Counted from the stretch's first letter, positions 11,931-23,165 are shown. The stretch is 64,000 bases of DNA from Turnera subulata (GCA_028386065.3 JAKUCV010001080.1:65116-129115), one strand, 5' to 3'. Notes: a model not told the origin generated them from the sequence alone. Translations and numbers: made by a program.

Positions 11931-13091
11931 AACCAAGAATGAGAACCTTTTTATATAATTGATAATCATATAAATATACACATAAATGTGGCAAATTCTG
12001 TGGTGATCACCAGTACCAACCGGCTTGTTTAATTGGTACATATATCTAATAGGATACTTTTAAAATAGAAAAATAATGAAATCTATTTCCCTAATAACAC
12101 AAGGAAACTTTGTTGGAATAACTGGAGTAATATAAATTTTTCCCACATAACAATTATTTGTCCCTTTAATTTTGCCACTAGTTATTCTATTATAACAAGT
12201 TTAATATATAGAGGTGACAAAGAAAACTTATGTAAAGGTTTTAACCTAAATATTAATTTTTATCTATATATAACTAAAGGTGATGTGTATTAATATGCTA
12301 GGTAAAAGAGTTCATATAATTTTTTTGGTGATTATAAAATTATTAATAGATTTTTCTATCAGTATAAAAAAATAGGAGGATATCTTTATGATTAAAAAAA
12401 TAGATTAACAGCAAAAATGTTGTTTGAAAATATCTCATTTGTTTATCAAATTTCTTTCTTTTTGATAAAGAAAAATATTTATCAAGTTAATAATATACTA
12501 CAAAATACTATGACATAATCATAAAGTCAACTAATGCGACAAAAAATTAGTGTAACAACATTTTTCGTACAATAAATGGTGTTTGCATTTATTCAAAAAA
12601 AAATGGTGTTTGCATTTGTAAAATTTTAATAAACTTAGATCATTGTGCCAGACAATAAAACTACCAGACCTATATAATAGCATTTAATGGATGGGGTATA
12701 GAATGCAAAATGCTAAAATACAAGTACCATTTCGAAACTTAACTTTTGCCGTTCAATTTGATTATAGCGGCCCCACAAATCCACGTTTAATAACTGTATT
12801 AGTCCACATCATTCGGGTAAACTTACCCGGGGATCTGGCCAGGGTATGGTAGCATTGCCCGAGTTTAGATTATGTTGTTGGGTTTGAAAATGGGCTCGAC
12901 ATTATTAATGTGGTACTAAAAGAGTTGCCACGTCATCAATTCTCACTGAATTCTAGTTAGAAAGACCAAAATATAAAAAACATATGGTGAAATATCCAAC
13001 CAAATTACAATGAATTACAAAATTAAGGAGAACACAAAAGAAACAAAGCGAAGCATAATCCTAAGCTTCTAACTGATAGACCAATCTTATC
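11931..13091. other. AT-rich spacer
   Basis: Nothing gene-like is visible. A short direct repeat of 'aatggtgtttgcattt' sits near 12574-12618, separated by an A-tract. The stretch ends at the poly(T) of the next LINE. Confidence 0.45.
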
Positions 13092-13514
13092 TTTTTTTTT
13101 TTTTTTGATGTAAACGATTTGGATTGATAGGAAAAGAGTTACAGAGAGCTTAGAGGATCATCAAAGCGATGACAGCAACTAAGTAAAAGGTCCAGGGCAA
13201 GTGAATCACACCTGTTACAGAGTCTAAACATTACCAATGTTACAACACAAACTTACGTTACATACAACACCTCTTCAGTCTTTAATAGTGTGAACACATG
13301 AAAGTAAGTCACTGAGATTGTAAAGAAAGGCTGGTTTCCACGGAACTTCTGACATGCATCCCTCCACATAATTCTCAAATCCCCATCGAAGCCTGGGGTT
13401 GACAGATAGTTCATAAGGCTGCAGTTTGCTGTTTAAATCTTGCATTCTTCTTCTATCGTATTCATTGTACTTTTCTGTACTATATTATTGTTTTACATGC
13501 ATGCATTCCAATCT

Positions 13515-14068
13515 TCAACCTTTCAGTTCAACCACACACAGCCCCAGCGAAGAAACGAAGTCTGAAAGCGCCTTTGCACCTCTTCCACAAATCCTTTCGT
13601 ATAAACAGTCTCCTAATACCAGTGGTGGGAGCAAAGACCCCTGCAGAAGCTCAGTCAGATCCTCCCACAATACTACTCTTTCATCGGCGCCCGAGGCACC
13701 AGAAATCCCACATATCACGATATGATGACCACTAGAGATTACACCTTCAGCCAAAATCCGGTTCCCACCCTGCTCCTTTCTGTAGCAGTTACAATAAGAA
13801 ACATCCCATGATAAAGAAAGACCACCCGAAGATCACGCAGCACCCACTTCAATAAGATCAAACTGCCTCCTGCCCCACACTCTTCCATAGTCCGAGTAAG
13901 ACCAATCAGAACATTTTTTTTCACATATAAAAGAAAAATCGCAATTTCCTTCTTTACCAACTTCCTCACCATACTCTGCTTAGAAAAGGACCCCAGCCCC
14001 CATACATTCCATGAAGTAAAACTGATCATAATGAGTGAACCAGCACATACATAACTACTGAAAGACAA
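13515..14068 (-). pseudogene. LINE ORF2 endonuclease fragment
   Basis: On the minus strand the first frame encodes the endonuclease start (SFTSWNVWGLGS, matching the usual SWN-RGLG motif) followed by a VRKLV segment. A frameshift near 13750 moves the reading into a second frame that carries GDCLYERICGRG at the position of the usual GDFNE motif. The fragment stops near 13515. Two frames, a changed metal-binding motif and loss of everything downstream show it is dead. Confidence 0.7.
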
Positions 14069-14070
14069 AT

Positions 14071-14440
14071 CTAATCTAGACTTTCTAGCTGCGCTTTATT
14101 CCACTCCTCATCCTCCTTCTCAATGAGTTCGTTCACCACTAGCTCAAGCTCAGAGGGGACATCCCCATCATCCAATCCAAGAAGCCGTTCCACCTCAAGA
14201 GTTTTGGATGTACCTGCCGCCTTGCCAGACGTACGCCTCAAGAACAGAATCCGCCTCCTCAACAGCTCTCTTGTTGCCGGCTATGATATCGGCATCTTGG
14301 GTGGAGCTATCACCAGACAGTAAAGACTTGATCGAGCCCGTGGTAGTGAGTTTCTTCCTCCTCTTGAAACTAACACTTCTATTCAGTTTGGTTCCTTCAA
14401 GGAGTCTCTGGAATCTTATCTTATATCCTCATATAGACAA
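14071..14440 (-). pseudogene. LINE ORF1 C-terminal fragment
   Basis: The minus strand encodes a basic KRRKK stretch, then SIKSLLSGDSS, then, after a frameshift near 14230, LLGLDDGD and an acidic tail ending at 14071, just upstream of the endonuclease start. A short acidic ORF1 end directly ahead of an ORF2 endonuclease start is the usual plant L1 layout. The N-terminal nucleic-acid-binding parts are absent. Confidence 0.6.
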
Positions 14441-14470
14441 GGTAAAATGCCACCATAACAAACTAATTAG

Positions 14471-14641
14471 CAATGTTATTAAACCCGGACCAGAGGTTGA
14501 ACTGGTCGGGCCATCGGGTCACGGTTTTTGCAATATAAAGGTGGTCAAACTTGGGTTCAGCCGGTAATTTACAAAGGAACGTTTGACCCGAAAAACCAAC
14601 CGGGTTTAACTGACCGGGTCGGTCCGGATTTAACAACATTG
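14471..14641. mobile_element. Short hAT-type MITE with 8-bp target site duplication
   Basis: The 171-bp element has imperfect terminal inverted repeats beginning CAATGTTATTAAACCCGGACC and ending as its reverse complement GGTCCGGATTTAACAACATTG (a few mismatches). It is flanked by CTAATTAG at 14463-14470 and 14642-14649. Eight-bp duplications with CA...TG ends fit the hAT superfamily. There is no coding capacity. The same family, interrupted, occurs at 54609-56231. Confidence 0.88.
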
Positions 14642-14649
14642 CTAATTAG

Positions 14650-14886
14650 ATTCACCATGCTACTCTTGTTGGTCTTAATTTATAAAAAAATTATAAAAAA
14701 TTGCAATGCCCACTTGAATGATCTTATGTATTTCTCTCCTTTCTTTGGCAGAAAATCTCTTGTATTCTTTCCTTCTGATCAAGAATTAACAGATGATGCT
14801 CATTTAAAAAAAAAAGAGCAATCCTTTCTAATTTGGTCATTCAATGCAATGGCCTTTAAACGAGTGCAAAGAATATATATATATAT
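14650..14886. other. Short AT-rich spacer
   Basis: No gene or recognisable element; ends in a short TA run just before the SINE-like copy. Confidence 0.4.
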
Positions 14887-15028
14887 GGTTCCAGCCTGGG
14901 TGCACACATGATTTGTTGGAATTTGAGTAGATTTGGGTTAGGATGAGATTAGGCTATAAGAAGTATATTAGAGGGAGCATGGGGCTCATTAAGATGAAAA
15001 AAAAAAAAGCGACGCGGGTCGAATCCGG

Positions 15029-15032
<4 letters not shown>
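14887..15032 (+). mobile_element. 5'-truncated tRNA-derived SINE, plus strand
   Basis: This arm starts at a sequence like an RNA polymerase III B box (GGTTCCAGCC) and runs through a unique body to an A-rich stretch (14997-15009) and the start of a downstream module (CGGGTCGAATCCGGAT). It is the near-perfect inverted partner of 15495-15642. It lacks the A-box side that the partner keeps, so it is 5'-truncated. Confidence 0.6.

Positions 15033-15081
<49 letters not shown>
15033..15081. repeat. (TA)n microsatellite
   Basis: An almost pure TA dinucleotide run of about 45 bases interrupts the left SINE arm in its 3' module. Confidence 0.9.
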
Positions 15082-15513
15082 ACTAAATATAAGAATTAAA
15101 GATCAAATCTAGAGAGGAGAGCTCATATATATATGCGGAGTTTCTTTTTTCTTTTTTTTTGTCATTTTTCTAATTCCCCACCCGGTATCCGGAGCTTTGC
15201 CCCGACTAATCCGGATTCGATCCGCACTAAATATAAGAATTAAAGATCAAATCTAGAGAGGAGAGCTCATATATATATGCGGAGTTTCTTTTTTCTTTTT
15301 TTTTGTCATTTTTCTAATTCCCCACCCGGTATCCGGAGCTTTGCCCCGACTAATCCGGATTCGATCCGCACTAAATATAAGAATTAAAGATCAAATCTAG
15401 AGAGGAGAGCTCATATATATATGCGGAGTTTCTTTTTTCTTTTTTTTTGTCATTTTTCTAATTCCCCACCCGGTATCCGGAGCTTTGCCCTGACTAATCC
15501 GGATTCGATCCGC
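15082..15513. repeat. Three 144-bp tandem units with a SINE-type 3' module
   Basis: Units start at 15082, 15226 and 15370 and are nearly identical; the last carries 'ccctgact' where the others have 'ccccgact'. Each unit contains, on the minus strand, the module 'tcgaatccggattagtcgg' ... 'ccggataccgggtgggg' followed by an A-rich run, which is also the 3' part of the SINE to the right. The array therefore looks like repeated amplification of a SINE tail with its flanking sequence. Near-identity suggests a recent expansion. Confidence 0.85.
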
Positions 15514-15688
15514 GTCGTTTTTTTTGTTTTTTCTTCTTAATGAGCCCCATGCTCCCTCTAATATACTTCTTATAGCCTAACCCCATCCTAACCCAAATCT
15601 ACTCAAATTCCAACAAATCATGTGTGCACCCAGGCTGGAACCCAGGTGGCCTCGGTGGCCCGAGGACTTAACCAAGAGGTCACAGGCT
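15495..15688 (-). mobile_element. tRNA-derived SINE, minus strand
   Basis: Read on the minus strand from 15688, the sequence has an A-box-like CTTGGTTAAGT and, about 35 bases later, a B-box-like GGGTTCCAGCC, spaced as in RNA polymerase III promoters. It continues through the same body as the left arm to an A-rich run near 15516-15535 and then the 3' module that enters the tandem array. It does not fold as an intact tRNA, so I call it a SINE rather than a tRNA gene. No target site duplication was identified. Confidence 0.6.
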
Positions 15689-16182
15689 ATATATGCGAGT
15701 TTCTACTAGAGTAGGATACCTGTTGTCATGCCACAAACGTATCTGGTCCTTTACCCACCTAACATGGCTTCTTTTTACAAGAATTGAGAATCACCATGTA
15801 ATTCTAAGAATTCTATCCATACTAGATTTTTTAAACCACTAACTCCTCACACAACAATCCTAAATACAGAAATACATGAGAAGTTCTATTCAACAAACCC
15901 ACTCGCAAACGGAATGGAGCACTAGGATTCTCTTGTACGACTAAAGGTTCCAATATACTTGAGAAGTTCTATTCAACAAACCCACTCGCAAACGGAATGG
16001 AGCACTAGGATTCTCTTGTACGACTAAAGGTTCCAATATATGTGTTTGTCATCAAAGGAAACAATCAATTTTTCAACCCACACAAGATTTGCCGGACCTA
16101 GCCGCAATGGACTAGACGAACGATGTTATCCCTCCTGGGGCTGAGTATTGGCAAGACTGATGGGATTGGTTAACAAAGGATC
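15689..16182. other. Flank of the complete LINE, with a tandem duplication
   Basis: No gene is visible. It contains an 83-bp direct tandem duplication (listed separately) and ends at the LINE target site. Confidence 0.45.
15877..16042. repeat. 83-bp direct tandem duplication
   Basis: Two essentially identical 83-bp units, starting 'tgagaagttctattcaac' at 15877 and 15960, lie head to tail. Near-identity implies a recent event. Confidence 0.9.
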
Positions 16183-16199
16183 AAAACACCCTTGCAACA
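16183..16199. repeat. LINE target site duplication, left copy
   Basis: AAAACACCCTTGCAACA lies directly before the LINE 5' end and recurs at 22298-22314 right after its short A-run. Seventeen bases is a typical LINE target site duplication; some leading A's may belong to the tail. Confidence 0.92.
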
Positions 16200-16253
16200 C
16201 ACTTTTACATCTCAAAAGAATTGTGTTTGAAGAGAACTCTCTAGAGGAGATAC

Positions 16254-18109
16254 ATGGACACCCACATGTCCACCCAAAATGAAGCCAAGAGATCAATACC
16301 TTCTTCGGATTCACTGGAGGAGGCCAACAAACCACCAGATCAAGATCGAAGCACAAAGAAGGTTCGATTAAGGGAGTCAAAAGATTCAGATGTATCTCAT
16401 GTCAAGGATGTTGCGATGGAGGAGCAGCCTTCGTCTCCTAAGGAAGCACCCAGGTTGTCTTACAAGGAAAAGCTCACTGGAAGTTCATCTAGCAAGGTTG
16501 ATGAAGACCCATGGTCTCAGGAGGGCGAAGCTGACTATGAAGATGGAGATATTGTAATTGTGGAAACAGAGGATGGTCCAGCCCTTGAACTCTCAGAAGC
16601 GTTCAAATCCCGTCTAAGGAAACGCTGGGAGAATACTGTAGTAATTAAGTTGTTGGGGAGGGATATCGGGTTCAGAGCCCTTCAAGCCAAAATTCAACAG
16701 TTATGGAACCCGATAGGCCCCTATCGCATCATTGACATGGAGAATAACTTCTTTGTGGTGAGGTTTTGGGAATCTAATGATTATTTTCATGCTCTATTGG
16801 ATGGCCCGTGGATTGTGTATGGGCATGTCCTTTGTGTCCAACCTTGGAATGAAACATTTAGAGCATCTTCTGGGTCAATCGATAGAGCAGTGGTATGGGT
16901 ACGATTTCCTGAACTTGCTTTTACCAACTACCACTCTAGAATCTTGCAGAGTATGGGCAATATGATTGGGAGAACTGTCAAAATTGATATGCATACAAAG
17001 AATTGTGAAAGGGGCAAATTTGCACGAGTTGCTGTGTCAATTGATCTTACTGCTCCCTTGAAAGGGACAATGACTGTGGAAGGGGAAAAGGTTAGAGTTA
17101 TGTACGAGGGTCTCCCCCAAATTTGTAGCAGTTGTGGATTAATGGGTCACAATCCAGAGTGTTGTCCTAAAGCGAGCTCTCAAGGGCAGAGATTGAATAA
17201 TCCGAGTCCCCAAATTTGTGTTACAACCCAGTTGGGGCATCAAATGGTAAATCACCAGCTTCTACAGCTGCAGCGCCTAAGGATCTTGATTTGGGACTCG
17301 GAGACTGGATGAATGTGCCGAGAAGAAAGCGTCCAGTCAGAAGGCAAGAGGAAGGCACGGTTGGGATGTCACCGCCGTTTACCTCCGGCAATAGATTTGC
17401 AGCCCTGGAATCTCACTTGGAGACGGGCCAATATTCTGGATCCTCCAAGGTAAGCCCTCCGGAGCTTAGCTACGATCACCCTGTGCAGTTCCAAGCCCAG
17501 CATTCGGTGAAACCCAATACCCAAAGTACTAAATCTAAAGGGCCCAAGAGGAATCTTTCTGCTAAAAAACAAACCCAATCATCTAACACTGCCCAGTTAA
17601 GAGTAAGCCCTCTTAATGCATAGCCTAGTTTAACCCATCACGGGGTCCAGCAACTAGCTATTTCTAAACCTCAAGAGTCTAATGGTAATACCAACCAGCA
17701 AACCCTTACTCCTCATAAGACTCCTCAGGGTCTCACCCAAGTTAACCGCCAGAAACACACTATAATTTCACTGGATGAGTCAAAGCATTCCACTATCGTT
17801 ACCTTAAACCATAAGGTACCTGAGGGCCAAGAATCGATAGGGCCAGCTGTTATTGGCGAGATGGAAGTGGGGAACTCTGGTATGAGCAATACTGCCACTC
17901 CTCTTCCTAAAGAGCCACCTGATCAAGCTCTATTCCTTAGTGAACTTCCCTTAGACCGTGGGATTGGCAACCCGCCCTTGGGCTCTAGTTCTTTGAGTTC
18001 GGGGGGAGGGGAGCCAACGAAGGCAAGTTCTTCTCAAGCTCAGCAGTGTCAACAGCCCGAGAATATCGACCTTTTGGCGGAGGAGGCTACGGCCTCTTCT
18101 TCCAAGTAA
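16254..18109 (+). pseudogene. LINE ORF1 (DUF4283 and CCHC zinc knuckle), disrupted
   Basis: ORF1 proteins of plant L1 elements bind the element RNA. The start ATG at 16254 opens 352 codons with an acidic/serine-rich N-terminus, a DUF4283-like region (about residues 120-280, including NNFFVVRFWESNDYFHALLDG) and a zinc knuckle of pattern CX2CX4HX4C at residues 291-304. A frameshift between about 17165 and 17216 moves the reading to another frame, which carries GLGDWMNVPRRKRP and a long polar tail. That frame has one TAG at 17621-17623 and ends at TAA 18107-18109. Joining these blocks needs one frameshift and one readthrough. Confidence 0.85.
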
Positions 18110-18155
18110 CTTGTTTCTTTTCTGTGTTGCTCCCCCTCCAACACCATCTTGTGTA

Positions 18156-21100
18156 ATGATACCAATTTTAGTTTGGAATTGCCAGGGAGCTAGCAAAAAA
18201 CATTTTGTGCGCACTTTCAAAGAGTTGTGTTTTGAAGTTAAGCCGGAGGTAGCGGCCGTCGTGGAACCCCGGGTTAGCGGAAGGAGGGCGGATTTTATTA
18301 TAAGAAAGCTGAATTTTTCCAACTCCCACCGAGTGGAAGCTCGTGGTTTTGCTGGGGGAATTTGGGTTTTGTGGAACGATGATAAAGTAGTTGTTTCAGT
18401 TATTTACAATCATACACAATTCGTTCATACAAGAATTACGACCCCCACCTGCTCTTTCTTATTTACCGCTGTGTATGGGAGTCCACATGAGTCATGGCGG
18501 AATTTTCTTTGGAGGAACTTGGAAGCAATTGCAGCAGGGGTGACTGAACCATGGCTTTTAGGGGGTGACTTCAATCCAGTTTTGTCTGGTGAAGAGAGGA
18601 AAAATAAATTTGGAGCCAAAGGTACAGCGAATAAAAGGTTTCTGGAGTGTTTGTCAGTGACTGGTTTACTGGATATGAGGGCTGCTGGAAGTAAATTCAC
18701 ATGGTACAGAGGGGGCGATCATGCACGCCTAGATAGGTTTTTATGTAATGCGCAATGGAGAATGGCTTTCCCGGATGTTTCTGCATTTATTGGACCACGT
18801 GTGGGATCTGATCATAGACCGGTAAGCTTAAAAATCCATGCTTGTTCCAACCGGTCTGCTAATAAGTATTTTAAATTTTAGGCCGCGTGGCTTACCCACC
18901 CAAACTTCAAGCAATTTGTTGTGGAGAATTGGGGGGAAGGGGATAACCTGCCATCGAAGATTCAAAATTTGATGGAGAAATTAAGGCAGTGGAACAAGGA
19001 AGTTTTTGGGAACATTCATATCAAAAAGAGAAAATTACTGGCTAGATTAGCCGGTATCCAAAGATTTTTGGAGAGGCGCCCATCCTCCTTTCTCTCGAAT
19101 TTGGAATTAGAGCTTAAGTTGGAGTTGGATGCTGTATTGCTTCAAGAGGAATTATTATGGATGCAAAAATCGAGGTGCAAATGGATTGTGGAGGGAGATA
19201 GAAATACTTCCTTTTTCCACACTACCACAATAATTCGCAGGCAAAAGAATAGAATAGTTGCACTGAAGGATGATGATGGTCAGTGGATTTCTAATGAAGG
19301 GGCTCTACAGACTATGGCGTTGAAATATTTCTCCTCTTTATATATGGATGATACCCCGAATGTAGTTTTATTTCATCAGGCTAACTGTTTCCCACGGGTA
19401 GATGAGAATAAGTTGTTAGCCTTGAGTGACAGTATCTCAGCACTTGAAGTCAAGGAAAGTTTATTTCAGATGGGACCTTTGAAGGCCCCTGGACCAGATG
19501 GTCTGCACGCCTCCTTTTATCAATCGCAATGGGAGACTGTAGGGGAGGAGGTTATTCGTTGGGTTAGAGGAGTCTTTGAACAGGGTGTTTGGGATGATTC
19601 CGTTAATAAAACTCTATTAGTGTTACTGCCGAAAGTTGAGAAACCAGAGAAGATTACGCAATTCAGACCTATCAGCTTTTGTAATGTACTTTACAAGTTG
19701 ATCACGAAGGTTATTGTTAACCGAATAAAACCATTGCTTACTGAGTTAATTGGTCCAATGCAAAGCAGTTTTGTTCCGGGAAGGCTTATTACCGACAATA
19801 TTGTGGTGGTTCAAGAGGCGATTCATTCGATGAAAGGGAAGAAAGGTATTTCGGGTTGGATGGTAATTAAGCTGGACTTGGAAAAAGCCTATGACAGGCT
19901 AAAATGGGATTTTATTCAAGAAACCCTTCTTGTAGTGGGTTTTCCAAGTCGGTTAGTATCCATTATCATGCAGTGCATCACCTCAGCATCTATGCAAATC
20001 TGTTGGAATGGTTCGGTATCTGAATGCTTCCAACCATCGAGAGGGATAAGGCAAGGTGATCCAATCTCTCCTTACCTTTTTGTCTTGTGTATGGAGAGAT
20101 TGAGTCACCTTATCTTACAATCCATTTCAATGAAGCAATGGCAACCTATTTATCTTAACAGGGGAGGTCCAGCTTTATCACATCTTTTTTTCGCAGATGA
20201 CATCTTACTTTTTGCAAAGGCGGATATCTCCCAGGTGGATCATATTTCAGCTGTTCTCAAGCTATTTTGTACCCTGTCAGGTCAGATAATTAGGAAAGAA
20301 AAGTCTCGAATTTATTTCTCCAAAAATGTATCGTCAAGGTTGGCATCCAATATCAGTTCCAAATTTGGGTTTAAGCAAACCAAAGACTTGGAGAAGCACC
20401 TTGGCGTACCAATGATTCACAAGAAAGTAGATAAGTCTACTTATGCTTTTTTAGTTGAAAAGGCACAACAGAGACTTTGTGGCTGGAAGTCAAAGTGCCT
20501 CTAGGGGGTAGAATTACACTTGCCAAGTCAGTTCTGTCCTCGCTCCCAGTTTATGACATGCAAACTGCAAGACTCCCTCGTACTCTTTGTGATAAATTGG
20601 ACTCCATCTGTTGTAATTTTGTTTGGGGCTCTAATGAGCAGCAGAGGAAAGTGCATTTGTTAAGTTGGGAGAAGTTATGCCTTCCTAAGGATCGTGGTGG
20701 CTTAGGATTAAGAAGGATGAGATCTTTGAATGATGCTCTTAACATGAAGTTGGCATGGCAATTGATAAATGATCCAGATAAATTGTGGGTCACTTTCTTC
20801 CGCGCCAAATATTTTAAAGGGGACTGTTCTTTATCTTGTCCTTTACCGGTGCGTAATGGATCCATCATCTGGAGATCAATTTTTCATATCTGGCCGAAAT
20901 TTTGTGATGCTGTGGGTTGGATATTGGGTGCTAGATACTCTGTCAGTTTTTGGCATGCTAAATGGATTGATGATGATGTGAGAATCAGGGATCATGTGAC
21001 ACAACCAATTCTTAAGAGTTAGTACCAGATGTCTGTTGCAGATGTAATCTCTAGGGATGGCTCTTGGCAGTGTAGCGAAATAGCACAAATTATTGATCCC

Positions 21101-22240
21101 CATATGTTATGGAGGATTAATGTATTCTTTCTCTCGCACACAGGAACTGGTGGTGATGAAGTGGTTTGGTTGAAAGAAAATAAGGGCTTATTTTCAGTAG
21201 GATCAGCTTATTCGGCTTTGGAGGATTTGAAGTGGCCACAAAGCCATAAACTTTGGTCTTTGCTGTGGAAATGGCATGGTCCTGGAAGAGTTTGCGCATT
21301 CCTTTGGTTGCTTTGCAATGATCGTCTTCTTACAAATTTTGTGAGGTACTCAAGGAAGATGGCTCCTTCCCCTTTATGTTCAAGATGTGGCCGTGAGGTT
21401 GAAACCTCACTACATGCAATTAGAGATTGTAGTCATGCTCAGGTTATCTGGCTTGCTTTTGTTGATCTGAATGTTTCACCTAACTTCTTTCACCAGAGCT
21501 TGCATACTTGGCTTTGGGAGAATTTGCAACCGGTGCATGTTGTGCATGGACAAGAAGCTTGGGATATTTTGTTTGCAACTATCTGTTGGAAAATCTGGTC
21601 TTGGAGGAATTTATCAATTTTTGACCCAGACCAATTAGTTTCTGTTGAATCTGCCCAAGCAATTAAACATACTGCTGCAGGTTTTGTTAAGGCTTACTCT
21701 GTCTCCACACGAAGAAATAAGCTACCTCTCCAACCTTCTTGTAGGAACGGTTGGTCTCCTCCTAAGCCGGATAGTTGGAAGTTTAATGTTGATTGTTTTG
21801 CTGGCTCGAACATGTGCATTGGAGGAGTTCTAAGAGATTCCAAAGGAGTTTGGAGGATTGGTTTTTTGGCTAACTTGGGTGTGATCTCCCAGTTTATGGC
21901 AGAGTTGAGAGCAATTCTTCTTGCATGCCAACTTGCTGCCAATGAAGGTTGCTATAACGTTTCCATTGAAGCTAGCTCGGAGTTGATTATAAATTGGCTA
22001 ATGGCTTTACCAGGAGAGGCTGTGGGAGTTGAGCTGGATGAAATCAGCAAAGAAATTCAGATTTTTGTGCGCTCTAATGCTTGTATATCTTGGTCTTTTG
22101 TACATGAAGTAGCTAACAAAGTGGCTCATAATCTAGCATTTTTAGCCTCCCGTTCGGACGTTGGTGTAACAATTCTGTGTTCTCCACCTGTTTCTGTTTG
22201 TAACCTCCTTGAAGAGGATAGGAGAGTTTTGGCTCAATGA
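18156..22240 (+). pseudogene. LINE ORF2 (endonuclease, reverse transcriptase, zf-RVT, RNase H), disrupted
   Basis: ATG 18156 begins MIPILVWNCQGA, the standard start of plant L1 endonucleases. Visible motifs in order are GDFNPVL, GSDHRPV (end of endonuclease), GDRNTSFFH, KAPGPDG, KLDLEKAYDRL, FADD at 20190-20201, a zf-RVT segment around 21240-21440 (CSRCGREVETSLH) and RNase H from about 21770. Lesions are TAG at 18879-18881 in the linker after the endonuclease (relatives usually have Glu or Gln in FRFE-AAW), a frameshift near 20505, and TAG at 21020-21022. In RNase H the segment SIEASSE lacks the acidic residue usually found two positions after the E. The original protein would have been about 1360 residues. 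Confidence 0.9.
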
Positions 22241-22297
22241 GCCCTTTCATTTGTACATTTTGACTTTTGGTTGAATGCATTCTCGTTTCAGACCAAA

Positions 22298-22314
22298 AAA
22301 ACACCCTTGCAACA
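22298..22314. repeat. LINE target site duplication, right copy
   Basis: Exact copy of 16183-16199 directly downstream of the element. Confidence 0.92.
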
Positions 22315-22474
22315 ATCCATGATCGAAGCTTTTAACTTGATGGCAGTTGTCTTACGACGGAAGGTTAAGGGTATCTTAATTACTCTTACTCCTAAGATAA
22401 ATAACTAAGAAGTCATAAAAATGATGAAGGGAAATATTGTTTTGCTTGTGTCTAATTTGTAGTATTGATTTTTC
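22315..22474. other. Short spacer
   Basis: Nothing recognised. Confidence 0.4.
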
Positions 22475-23089
22475 TCCTCTCTGTCTCTCAGAGAAAACCC
22501 TAGAATAATAAATTTGGGGTTGTCGTCGACGACTTTCTCTCAGGCAGCAAGCCCCACCGTCATTTTATTTAATTTTTTATTTTCTTCCTTTTAGTTTTAT
22601 TTTTTATTCTCATTTTTTGTGGGTTTTTCGTATCCTTTTGTGAGTTAGTTTTCTCCTTCAGGGAGCCTTTATCACCTTTTTTGGGTGATTATTGTTTCTC
22701 AGAAATAAGATCTTGGGAGCCAAAAATTTCGGAGGAAGATCATTTTAAAGGAAGATTTGATTTGAAGAATATATCTTTATTTCCTACTGAAATTTACCAA
22801 CAATGAGAAGTTTTCCCCCGCAGGTATGCCTCACGTTCACCTGCTGGTTTGGTGGTTGTGGCACGGACCATATAGGATATAACACCCCGTAGAAACGCTC
22901 GTCGTCGGAATAATATCTTTTTATAAATCCTCTTTCGAAGGAGATAAATCTTATTGTGTGATTTTATGTAGTATGCTGAGAGAAATCTTATGTTAAATTT
23001 TTCTTCTGATTGTTTAGATCTTCAATTATATATTATGAGATCTCTAGATGTTAATATGAATGAAGAATGCTCCGTTTCTAAAAAAAAAT
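22475..23089 (+). mobile_element. Possible ORF-less LINE derivative
   Basis: The segment begins with a pyrimidine-rich leader ending in 'cagagaaaaccctag', like many plant LINE 5' UTRs. It then has T-rich UTR-like sequence, several ATGs with no long frame, and ends 'gctccgtttct' followed by nine A's (23081-23089). This suggests a retroposed RNA without ORFs, perhaps a LINE joined from 5' UTR directly to 3' end. I found no target site duplication and no coding homology, so a processed host transcript is also possible. Confidence 0.35.
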
Positions 23090-23165
23090 TACAAATATAA
23101 ATACATAATTATACTATATACATCCGAGTGTAAGCTAAGTTATTCATTCTCTAGAAAACTCATAA

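Larger units (their letters stand above)
13092..14445 (-). mobile_element. Internally deleted LINE on the minus strand
   Basis: Read on the minus strand, this element begins inside the C-terminal part of ORF1, passes a short gap into the start of ORF2 (endonuclease), then jumps to a 3' end and finishes in an A-tail, seen here as poly(T) at 13092-13106. The reverse transcriptase, zf-RVT and RNase H regions are missing. The 5' end lies about 20 bases from the hAT MITE at 14471. No convincing target site duplication was found. It may have arisen by template switching or by later deletion. Confidence 0.75.
16200..22297 (+). mobile_element. Complete 6.1-kb L1-type LINE
   Basis: The element is bounded by a perfect 17-bp target site duplication, so its ends are well defined. 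It has a 5' UTR of only about 54 bases, ORF1 (16254-18109), a 46-base spacer, ORF2 (from ATG 18156 to TGA 22238-22240), a 3' UTR of about 55 bases and a short A-run. Both ORFs are broken: ORF1 by a frameshift and a TAG, ORF2 by two TAGs and a frameshift. It is therefore full length but not autonomous. The intact target site duplication argues for a fairly young insertion. Confidence 0.93.

Noticed and set aside
14071..14567. Plus-strand frames of 66-119 codons here
   Set aside because: They are antisense to the LINE ORF1 fragment and run into the hAT MITE.
15610..15690. Possible tRNA gene on the minus strand
   Set aside because: A- and B-box-like sequences are present but no cloverleaf or acceptor stem; the body and A-rich tail indicate a SINE.
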